Positions 11,771 through 20,802 of a DNA stretch of 64,000 bases are shown one piece after another. The notes beneath the pieces were generated by a model, which did not search any database, was not told the DNA's origin, and worked only from the letters and a program-made list of their open reading frames with translations. The position numbers and the translations under genes are program-made. The DNA comes from Schistocerca nitens (taxonomy: Eukaryota; Arthropoda; Insecta; Orthoptera; Acrididae): assembly GCF_023898315.1 (NCBI RefSeq), contig NC_064619.1, forward strand, positions 486,431,376 through 486,495,375, read 5' to 3'. The stretch's first letter is position 1, and every line of letters begins with the position of its first letter.

Positions 11771-11812
11771 CTGCGTGTGAAGCAGACGTGATAACCGCTA
11801 CACTACGGAAAC
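11771..11812 (-). other. tRNA-Val(CAC) 5' half fused to LINE 5' end
   Basis: On the minus strand, 42 nt beginning GTTTCCGTAGTGTAGCGG match the 5' half of animal tRNA-Val: acceptor strand, D arm, and an anticodon stem CTGC/GCAG around the loop TTCACAC (anticodon CAC). It stops exactly at the 3' side of the anticodon stem and is followed at once by LINE leader sequence. It is not a functional tRNA gene because the T arm and 3' acceptor strand are absent. Confidence 0.75.
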
Positions 11813-12005
11813 TATGGATGCGGTGAGTCCATCCTCGTTCACTCGAAATTGCCTCAACCTGTCTCTCGTCCGCGCATGCACCCACGATAATTCTTTTGAC
11901 AGCCTGAAACCCATCACAGCCGAGGGCTCAAGAAGTCTTCAGTGTGCTCGAGAGGGTGTCTGCCCTGAACGAGATAGCGGCGTTTCGCGCAGTCGTTATT
12001 GCAAG

Positions 12006-12213
12006 TTCAAAATGGCTCTGAGCACTATGGGACTTAACATCTATGGTCATCAGTCCCCTAGAACTTAGAACTACTTAAACCTAACTAACCTAAGGACAGC
12101 ACACAACACTCAGCCATCACGAGGCAGAGAAAATCCCTGACCCCGCCGGGAATCGAACCCGGAAACCCGGGCGTGGGAAGCGAGAACGCTACCGCACGAC
12201 CACGAGATGCGGG
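12006..12213 (-). mobile_element. SINE with a different tRNA-like head, shared tail
   Basis: On the plus strand it starts with the reverse of the common SINE tail (AAAATGGCTCTGAGCACTAT) and runs to a head unlike the other copies. Read on the minus strand the head is TCTCGTGGTCGTGCGGTAGC with B box GGTTCGATTCC. A perfect 12-bp TSD, CGTTATTGCAAG, is at 11994-12005 and 12214-12225. The tail is shared but the tRNA head has been swapped. Confidence 0.9.
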
Positions 12214-12225
12214 CGTTATTGCAAG

Positions 12226-14869
12226 TAATATCACCAAAAACAATCACTTTGTTAGCAGCAGGCGTTGCGAGCCCAGCGGCAGTTAACCAGGAATCTTTTG
12301 TCAATGGATGGAACATAGAAAGCTTCTTCAATTACAGACCACACGCCAGTGGGTACACATAGTGCCTTTTTATGCATTGTTTATAATTCTGTCTGCATCC
12401 GCATGCCCTTGATCATCAGTGATTCGTCCGTCTTTTAGGGGCAGTCTCTCATTCCAAGAACAAATCTTGCTCGGAAAACTTCCCTGTTCCTCTGCCCTCG
12501 TTAACAAGGCCTTCGCGGGAACCAGAGTCACTCCCCATTCTGGGTATCTTTGGCTATCATTTATGATTATCTTTATTCATAATTTAAGAAGTGACTGAGT
12601 ATTGGAACATATTGTGTAGCAAGACGTGGTTAACATTCTACCTATACTTCCAATAAAAGAATTAACAACCAAAATTACTGAAATACTAAAAACATAACGG
12701 AACAGGCAACCAGAAGTGTTACATTGCAGTGTTGCAATACATAGCTGTCATCTGGGAAAACCTTTTACAAGTCACCAAACGGGTCCACACAATCCTGGGT
12801 CACCATTATTTGAAACTATGGCTCTCATCGGTGCAGACTGTCTTTTACGATCAACAAAAAATAGTAAGTAAACTAAATCAAGATTACCATAGTTGATACG
12901 GCTTAAAATACATCGAATTGCTCTCAAACAGTGTAAAAGACTTGAGCGGAATGTTTTTGGGTGCTAGGTTGCGTCATGAGGGTCTATGAGGACTAACATC
13001 TAATTCAGCGACTCCTTGGATGCACGCAGCTTAAAATTTTTGTTTCCACAAATTTCACAATCGCACATATTTTATGTTTTTACCCGCACCAGGAAGCTTA
13101 TGAGTGTATATTAATAGTAAAAAGTCACTGTCCGATTTTTTTCAAGCAAAGTTTCGGTGTCTCCAACTTTCGTAAGACTATTAGTAAGTTCTTTGGTTGA
13201 CAATTATGAGTTTACCTGTATCCTAATACCAGTCTACTCCTGACCCTCACGAACCGAAATTTTCTCTGTGTCGTGGTATTCTCAAACGATTTGTAGTCTG
13301 TCCCGAAGCTCCAATCCACGGCTGCTTTAGTTGTGCTCTCCCAAGATTATGTGGTATCAACGACCATAGAAGGATGGACACGATGAAGAACGTTTCAAAG
13401 CAAGGCTGTGAATAAGCAGGCTGAGTAGGTTGGTCGAAAGACCAATGGGGAAGAAAATGTTTGTCGTGTCAGAAGTTCTCTCGGTATCTTAGCGGTTGTA
13501 GCGGCAGGACCGAAGTTATGCCAAACGCCTGCGTCTTAGGCTAGTGCGAGTGTGGTTGTCTGAAAAACTGCTAAGTAATTTCAGCAGCATTTTCTGCCTA
13601 TTAACCAATGAAGATTATTAATGATGAGAAGTTGATTTAAATTTGATGATTTGATTGCGGAAGAAATTAAACTTCGTATATGTGGTAAAAGAGGTTTCCT
13701 TAAAGAAGTGTATAAAGATACCATTGCTACCCCTAACATTAGTTAGAAGGAAGAGAAAATATTCGAAACACAAAACTGTAAGGCCTCTGAACAGAATTGT
13801 TGTTGCAGAATCGCTGATCTGCACAACAGTGTTAAAACTGTTGCCCCTCCTCCAACTCAGCAGCACACAAGCCTGGTATATTATTGCTTGACGAGATGAA
13901 TTATTTTATGTTTTAGAGCAGTGACGTGTGAAAGTTAATGGAAGTGAGCTCCACTAGAAGCGAAAGCCACTATTCTTGCCGAGGGAATGGTTAAGGGAAG
14001 AATACTAAGAGCAGCAACGTTTCTACCATTCTATCAGTCTGAACTGTCGGAAACACGTCTTCGTGTTCCAATTTTTATTATTATTCACTTTACACAGGCA
14101 AGCTTTACGTGCCACATTCTTATTTTTAATGTGAACATACCTATTTATATTTTCAGAGGTGACTATAGGTATAGAAAAGAGCTGTTTCAGCAATTTTTAG
14201 ATCAATCCTCGCAACATGTTGACAGATTCATAATGTTTTTAGAGCTTGAAATAGATCAATTTTTGCGTAAATTAAATTCCGTTGATTCTTTATACAATAA
14301 TTTTGTACATTATAAATGAAAAAACGCAAAATATTTGTGTACTATTCTTCAATATTTATTATCTGACTAACCAATTTTTGTGTCTTAGGGCAAAAATAAA
14401 TATATGTAACTGTAGTTTGTGGGATTAGAGATTTTATACCAGGTGCAGTCTAGAAGAGTGGTGGCTTTCGCTCCCAGTTAGCTGTCAAAGCTTTTATCGA
14501 ACGTAATTAATTTTCACCTGTGACAGCTAATTGTCTGACATTCAAAACCGTGTAGACAAATATTAAATGGTGTAGAGTATTACACAAAAATCTTGTGCTT
14601 TTTATAACAAGAAAGTCCACGCAGTGCGATGATCCGATAGTATGAACACATTTTATAAATTGCTCTCGACGAAATCCTTTCAAGCACCTGGTGACATACT
14701 TATTAATAAAGAGGAAACTGATTCTGAAAAGAAGGTATATCAATAAACGAGGTACTCATTTACCAAGTGAGAGCTGGGAGCAAATTTGAAAACACCTGGA
14801 TAGGCGTTCTTGTACTCGGTGTCGTCTGGTAGTTTCATACAATATTTTTTTTTAGTCCTGTTATTCATC
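12226..14869. other. No recognisable feature
   Basis: AT-rich sequence with only short motif-free open frames. The frames at 13618-13891 overlap on opposite strands and 13987-14319 shows no family resemblance. Nothing else is assignable. Confidence 0.5.
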
Positions 14870-16062
14870 GCCACAGACAGTAATAAGACCTTTTGCCCGG
14901 AATAGTGCAGCAACTTGACGTGGCATGCATTAAACGAGTCTGTGGAAGTCCCCTGCAGAAATATTGAGCCATGCTGCCTCTATAGCCGTCCACAATTGCA
15001 AAACTAACTCTTTATAACTGGGATTCACAGTCATGTAAATTTTTTTGAAAGACATCATGTTAACGCCAGTGACTGTTAAACTTTTTATTTACACTACTAC
15101 AATTTCGGCCTTAGGCCATTACCAAGCGCAAATGTTTTGGATTTAAGCCATTTCAACTTCATAACTCTTATATAACTCTTTATATCTCTTATATAACAGC
15201 AAATGACAACGACATATAAATGTGTCAGCGTGTATAAAGTTGACTGTTATGTAACAGCAAATGACAACGAGATATAAATGTGTCAGCGTGTATAAAGTTG
15301 ACATGGCTTAAAGCCAAAACATCTGCACTTCATAATGCCCTAAGGCCGAAACTGCAATAGTGGAAATAAAAAGTTTAACAGTCACTGACGTAAACATGAT
15401 GTCTTTCAAAAATTTGCAAAGTGTTGTTGGTGCAGGGTACTGAGCACGAACTGACCATCATCTCGCAAAGTCACGGTTTTCCAGGTGTCTAGGGTCCAGC
15501 TGATATAGTCACGAGCCGAGGTGAGGCGCAGTAGGCCATGTCGTGCCGTTGGCAATGATATTCGTGTCGGTTATTTACTTCTACAGCCCATTAACGCCAA
15601 ATTTCACCGTCCTGTCCTAACCGATACGTTCGTCATATGTCGCACATCGATTTCTGCGGTTAATTCACTCAGTGTTGTTTGTCGCCTAGCACTGACATCT
15701 CTACGCATACGCCGCTGCCCTCGGTCATTAAGTGAAGGCCGTCGGATCCTATTCGTTGTGAGAAGTAATGCCGGAAATTTTGTGTTCTCGGCACATTCTT
15801 GTCACTTTCAACCTTGCAGTATTGAATTGCTCAACAATTTCCGAAATGGAATGTCCCATGCATTTAGGTCCAATTACCATTCCCCGTTCAAAATCTGTCA
15901 AGTCCCGTCACTCGGGCTCAGTAACTTCGGAAATATTTTCACATTACTCATTTGCGTACAAATAACAGCTTTGTCTATGCACTGTTGTTTTATATCTCGT
16001 GTATGCAATCCCACCGCAACCTGTATATGTGTATATCGCTATCCCATGACTTCCATCACCTC
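14870..16062 (-). mobile_element. Tc1-like transposon, family 2 (degenerate, internally deleted)
   Basis: Minus-strand reading near 15900-15600 gives FERGMVIGPKCMGHSISEIV, then RPSLNDRGQRRMRRDVSARR and TLSELTAEIDV...VSVRTVK, the two helix-turn-helix DNA-binding modules at the N-terminus of Tc1 transposases. The catalytic middle is largely missing: the N-terminal block jumps near 15456-15470 to sequence of the C-terminal side. A palindromic element has inserted at 15003-15412. Boundaries are approximate because I could not fix both terminal repeats. The plus-strand open frame at 15521-16075 is antisense noise. Confidence 0.7.
15003..15412. repeat. Palindromic element 1 with hammerhead-like arms
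   Basis: Arms of about 115 bp (15035-15150 and 15305-15419, imperfect) form a long inverted repeat: the left arm GAAAGACATCATGTTAACGC is matched by its reverse on the right. A spacer holds a tandem duplication of about 63 bp containing TAACAGCAAATGACAACGA twice. Each arm, read toward the outside, has AATGGCCTAAGGCCGAAA (left) or AATGCCCTAAGGCCGAAA (right) followed by a short self-pairing run and AATAAAAAG. It interrupts the Tc1 family-2 element with a short TSD, ATTGCAAA/TTTGCAAA (14995-15002, 15413-15420). Confidence 0.8.
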
Positions 16063-16066
16063 ATTA

Positions 16067-17845
16067 TTGTTCTAGAAAACTTCTTCTTGTTGAGAATATT
16101 TTAAAATTAGAGGTGAAATAAGTGACATTTATAGTATCTCTTCCTTCTTCTTACGTATGAACAGGGTCTCTTCATAAATGCATCCAAACATTCACTTTAA
16201 GGAAATGAATTCTCGTGTGAAATCAGCAAATCGTTTGTATTCTGTTATGCGTGTCGTTGAGTTTGAATTTTATGTGTTTGTTAGTATGTATGTGAGTGTC
16301 AAATGGGTTCGCCTAATGAATTTGGAAAACTGTTTGATAAGCACCCCAAAACTGCCTTTATTATCAGACCATTGTTCCGTAATATTGCCTGGAGATTCAG
16401 TGCTAGTGTGACTAAACCTGCCTTCCAACATCGTATTATATTTGCAATACTCTACTGATTATTTCTAGAATCTGTAGCTGACCCGTGAGAGACTTCAGTT
16501 ACCAATATATTGTTGTATTCTATCAAACATCGACGGCATACTCTCCTTAAAAGTGAGACAGTTCTAGAAATTTAAAACAGAAATCGCAATACTATGCTGT
16601 AGTGTAATTTTGAATATTATTGTGCCTTGTTTAACAAAAATGAAGCTTTCTGACTTGGAAATAAAGAAACAGGAGTGCGGAAACAAAGGCAGTGATTTCG
16701 TAATGAAGTGGTATATTTTGATCAATATCATGTTAATAATTAGCAGCAGAATTCGGAGTGAAGATTTTATTGAAGTTAGAAACAACCTATGCAAATGTTA
16801 AGCAGAAGTCTCACATTTGTTATAATACTGGGGATAAGTTGCTTTTATTACTGTTACTCTTATTATTGTTTACACAGTCTTCTGATAATAATATTATAGA
16901 TATGTCTTTCAATTCAGTCATCTTTCTGAATCTCGTAGGCTGAATATTCAGGAAAATAAGCATCGCAGAAAGCACTTCCATCTAGAGCTGTACTGAAATG
17001 AAAGCAACAGGACAGGTTCCATTGTGTTTTCACTTCCGCGAGAAGGTCGGATGGAAACAAATGCCCATGTCTGATGATGCTGGCTCTATCACTCTGAGTC
17101 GGAGAGAAAAAAAGAACAGTACAGCAATCACTCGACGCGGGCATTCATTCCTACTCGTAAACTTGAATGAAGATGCAGCAATGTTGTAACGTTCACTTCT
17201 GAAATTGCGTAACGGATACGTAAAGTAGAATTTATCATTGAAAGTAATGCTTTTTAGTATTTGTGGTATAAATGATTTGGCTATTTAAATCATCGTAATG
17301 TGATGAGTAGCATCTTACTTATTTCCTCTTACAGTTAGTTTCTTAAGAAATTGGTCATTAAAACTACAGAAAGGAAACGGCATGCAAATAACGTCACATT
17401 TTCGTGAATAGTAGTCAATGCGTAGTGTTCAAACAGTTAGCGTTTTAGCGTGAGTCGCCATTGACGTCATGTTGCACTGGATGTCACTGAGATATTACCT
17501 GATGGTATTTTTGGATTCTCTTTATAGTGGTCCTTTAAAAGAGAAGCTTACGTAATCTTGTGTCACAGCATATGTTATGTAGCTCATTTTCCAGTGCAGT
17601 ACTACCTATCTTCCCAGAGATTGCGTTTAACCACAAGTACATAACCGAATATTACTAATATTATTAATATGCAGACATTTTCTTTTGTGCTCCAGCAATC
17701 GAATTGTGGACATTGAATAATATGAATACTCTAAAAACTTATCTTCAAAATGTAATTACGTGATTTGAATCAAAGATCCCCTTTATTAGTTTATCCTAGT
17801 GACTTGCGACCAGAGATTATTATTAGGTCGTCAACATTCCATAAA
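16067..17845. other. No recognisable feature
   Basis: AT-rich sequence. Open frames are under 80 codons and motif-free, with overlapping frames on both strands near 16564-16801. I see no terminal repeats or SINE tails. Confidence 0.5.
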
Positions 17846-17847
17846 TA

Positions 17848-19269
17848 CACTCCTGGAAATGGAAAAAAGAACACATTGACACCGGTGTGTCAGACCCACC
17901 ATACTTGCTCCGGACACTGCGAGAGGGCTGTACAAGCAATGATCACACGCACGGCACAGCGGACACACCAGGAACCGCGGTGTTGGCCGTCGAATGGCGC
18001 TAGCTGCGCAGCATTTGTGCACCGCCGCCGTCAGTGTCAGCCAGTTTGCCGTGGCACACGGAGCTCCATCGCAGTCTTTAACACTGGTAGCATGCCGCGA
18101 CAGCGTGGACGTGAACCGTATGTGCAGTTGACGGACTTTGAGCGAGGGCGTATAGTGGGCATGCGGGAGGCCGGGTGGACGTACCGCCGAATTGCTCAAC
18201 ACGTGGGGCGTGAGGTCTCCACAGTACATCGATGTTGTCGCCAGTGGTCGGCGGAAGGTGCACGTGCCCGTCGACCTGGGACCGGACCGCAGCGACGCAC
18301 GGATGCACGCCAAGACCGTAGGATCCTACGCAGTGCCGTAGGGGACCGCACCGCCACTTCCCAGCAAATTAGGGACACTGTTGCTCCTGGGGTATCGGCG
18401 AGGACCATTCGCAACCGTCTCCATGAAGCTGGGCTACGGTCCCGCACACCGTTAGGCCGTCTTCCGCTCACGCCCCAACATCGTGCAGCCCGCCTCCAGT
18501 GGTGTCGCGACAGGCGTGAATGGAGGGACGAATGGAGACGTGTCGTCTTCAGCGATGAGAGTCGCTTCTGCCTTGGTGCCAATGATGGTCGTATGCGTGT
18601 TTGGCGCCGTGCAGGTGAGCGCCACAATCAGGACTGCATACGACCGAGGCACACAGGGCCAACACCCGGCATCATGGTGTGGGGAGCGATCTCCTACACT
18701 GGCTGTACACCACTGGTGATCGTCGAGGGGACACTGAATAGTGCACGGTACATCCAAACCGTCATCGAACCCATCGTTCTACCATTCCTAGACCGGCTAG
18801 GGAACTTGCTGTTCCAACAGGACAATGCACGTCCGCATGTATCCCGTGCCACCCAACGTGCTCTAGAAGGTGTAAGTCAACTACCCTTGCCAGCAAGATC
18901 TCCGGATCTGTCCCCCATTGAGTATGTTTGGGACTGGATGAAGCGTCGTCTCACGCTGTCTGCACGTCCAGCAGGAACGCTGGTCCAACTGAGGCGCCAG
19001 GTGGAATTGGCATGGCAAGCCGTTCCACAGGACTACATCCAGCATCTCTACGATCGTCTCCATGGGAGAATAGCAGCCTGCATTGCTGCGAAAGGTGGAT
19101 ATACACTGTACTAGTGCCGACATTGTGCATGCTCTGTTGCCTGTGTCTATGTGCCAGTGGTTCTGTCAGTGTGATCATGTGATGTATCTGACCGCAGGAA
19201 TGTGTCAATAAAGTTTCCCCTTCCTGGGACAATGAATTCATGGTGTTCTTATTTCAATTTCCAGGAGTG
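17848..19269 (+). mobile_element. Tc1-like transposon, family 1, copy B (complete)
   Basis: A complete 1422-bp element between TA dinucleotides (17846-17847 and 19270-19271). The outer terminal inverted repeats of 27 bp (from CACTCCTGGAAATGG) match at about 25 positions. It encodes one uninterrupted transposase, followed by a short 3' UTR with AATAAA at 19207-19212. Copy C at 28859-30280 has exactly the same length and is nearly identical, which implies recent amplification. Intact ends plus an intact gene make this a plausible autonomous copy. Confidence 0.95.
18092..19114 (+). CDS. Tc1-like transposase (apparently intact)
   Basis: A 340-residue DDE transposase that would bind the element's terminal repeats and move it by cut and paste. 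I chose the ATG at 18092 (MPRQRGREPYVQLTDF) because the frame upstream runs out of the element and because 340 residues is the usual Tc1 length. Two helix-turn-helix modules lie at about residues 10-50 (FERGRIVGMREAG) and 75-115 (VSARTIRNRLHEAG). The catalytic triad is Asp155 (SDES), Asp244 (QQDNARPH) and Glu277 (SPDLSPIEYVWDW). I count 32 residues between the last two, against 34 in C. elegans Tc1. No stops or frameshifts. Whether it is expressed cannot be told. Confidence 0.93.
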   Translation: MPRQRGREPYVQLTDFERGRIVGMREAGWTYRRIAQHVGREVSTVHRCCRQWSAEGARARRPGTGPQRRTDARQDRRILRSAVGDRTATSQQIRDTVAPGVSARTIRNRLHEAGLRSRTPLGRLPLTPQHRAARLQWCRDRREWRDEWRRVVFSDESRFCLGANDGRMRVWRRAGERHNQDCIRPRHTGPTPGIMVWGAISYTGCTPLVIVEGTLNSARYIQTVIEPIVLPFLDRLGNLLFQQDNARPHVSRATQRALEGVSQLPLPARSPDLSPIEYVWDWMKRRLTLSARPAGTLVQLRRQVELAWQAVPQDYIQHLYDRLHGRIAACIAAKGGYTLY

Positions 19270-19307
19270 TACATTCATTTGCAAGTTTGAAGATAAGTTA
19301 ACATCAA

Positions 19308-19490
19308 ATGGTTCAAATGGCTCTAAGCACTATGATACTTAACATCTGAGGTCGTCAGTCCCCTAGACTTAGAGCTACTTCAAACCTACCTAACCTAGGG
19401 ACATCACACACATCTATGCCCGAGGCAGGATTCGAACCTGCGACCGTAGCAGCAGCGCGTTTCCGGACTGAAGCGCTAGAACCGCTCGGC
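19308..19490 (-). mobile_element. tRNA-derived SINE (common head, shortened)
   Basis: Tail-first on the plus strand (ATGGTTCAAATGG), reversed B box GGATTCGAACC, head ending ACCGCTCGGC, so the outermost head bases (GCCGGCC) are missing. TSD AAGTTAACATCAA / AAGTTAAAATCAA at 19295-19307 and 19491-19503 (12 of 13). It lies 38 bp from Tc1 copy B. Confidence 0.9.
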
Positions 19491-19503
19491 AAGTTAAAAT
19501 CAA

Positions 19504-20490
19504 TCATATAAATTTTGTCTTTGTTACAGCCATGTATCGTGAAAAGCGCAATTGCACGAAACCGATGCGAGTAGCGCGTACTACATTTTTAATGTACGTT
19601 TCTCAGTTAGAAATCGCATTTCAACGCTGGTTATTTATGAAGCATGTAAGAGCAGAGATATCTACCAGTACAGCGACTATGTCACGGTCGTGGGCTACTG
19701 AGACTGCGGTTTATAGTTACGTGACGTTGCTGCTAGCTTTTTCCGGGATTTCATGATTATAGATGGTGTGTATCGAATCGATGGATTCAAAAGGGCCATA
19801 TTCAGACGTCACGTAAGTTCTCCGCGACCAGACGTTACCTGCGCCCGATAGCATATTCGTATTGTTCACACCGACGCGCAGGATCATATAGACATATAAC
19901 ACATCATCCGTCAGGGAGTGGGCAAATCTGCAGCAAGGCATGTATCCACACTCTGAGCAGGGCGACCATTGCTGGAGCTATCCTTGATGTTGTAGTAGAG
20001 AGGTGCGTCTAAAACTGTATGCTCAGCGACAACACTGTACACAATAGCTGCACGTCAAACCAGTGCTAGTTAGGCGTATTGAATGAAGCGGGATTTAACC
20101 GTGAGGGGAATATACGAGGTGAACGAACACTGTCAGGATGCATTCGTCCGTCGTCATGAGGACACAGCACCTCCTGTGATTGTATTTAGTGCCGACGGGT
20201 GCACAATGCAATCACGTTTGATTCGGAAAGCCGGCAATTTGGAGAACAGCTATTTCATTTGTGACGTTTTAAGACTGATAGTTGTTTCTGTGTTCGATAT
20301 CTTTGTGACGCTACGTTTCGACAATATAGAAGATGATCACACATTGCCATTGATGTCTTGACCTACTTCGATACAGGGGCTAGTCAACTGTTGTCATTTC
20401 ATGGGTTGCCGAGAGATAAATTGTGCAACCACTCGGCAGCGACGACTGTTAATTAATTATCCCATAAAGTTGGAATGGTACGGAAAGACG
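19504..20490. other. No recognisable feature
   Basis: Two short plus-strand frames (19532-19756, 20083-20361) have no recognisable motif and are probably chance. No repeats with clear ends were seen. Confidence 0.45.
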
Positions 20491-20501
20491 TAACCGTATC
20501 T

Positions 20502-20791
20502 AATAATTTTTTCATAATGCGGGGCCACAGTCATAATAGATTTCTTTAAAGTCAGTACCGCCATTATACTGTTGTTTATTTACAGTGTTTACATTTACAC
20601 TCACACAATCATGATTTCGGCTTCAAAGTGCCACTATCAAGTGTTTTAAGTGTTATAAATTGCCATCTTAGGCAATTCATGACATTTAAAACACTTGATA
20701 ATGACACTTCGAAGTCGAAATCATGATTGTGTAAGTGTAAATGTAACACTGTAAATAAACAACAGTCTAATGGCGGTACTGACTTTGAATT
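20502..20791. repeat. Palindromic element 2 with hammerhead-like arms
   Basis: A near-perfect inverted repeat: left arm 20547-20664, six-base spacer, right arm 20671-20788 (about 118 bp each). A 45-bp leader precedes the left arm and resembles the leader of the 15.0-kb palindrome (CACAGTCAT...TA.ATTT in both). The element is flanked by an 11-bp direct repeat, TAACCGTATCT, at 20491-20501 and 20792-20802, which looks like a TSD. Outer arm sequence includes TTTATTTACA. Both arms carry a hammerhead-like motif. Confidence 0.85.
20691..20732 (+). ncRNA. Hammerhead-ribozyme-like motif, right arm of palindrome 2
   Basis: The layout follows a type-I hammerhead with short stem III. Stem I is ACAC (20691-20694) with GTGT (20729-20732). 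The core is TTGATAA (20695-20701, consensus CTGATGA). Stem II is GAC/GTC (20703-20705, 20714-20716). GAAA follows at 20717-20720, then stem III ATC-AT-GAT (20720-20727) and a U at the cleavage position (20728). Two core positions differ from consensus, so activity is doubtful. The mirror motif on the minus strand (20644-20603) pairs GGC/GCC in stem II instead, a compensatory change. Confidence 0.45.
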
Positions 20792-20802
20792 AACCGTATC
20801 TG

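Noticed and set aside
17765..18091. Upstream extension of the Tc1 copy B reading frame
   Set aside because: The frame begins outside the transposon and crosses its terminal repeat; the conserved start MPRQRGRE at 18092 gives the normal family length.
18196..18757. Several antisense frames in the Tc1 elements
   Set aside because: GC-rich coding DNA leaves the complement open; the sense transposase explains the sequence.
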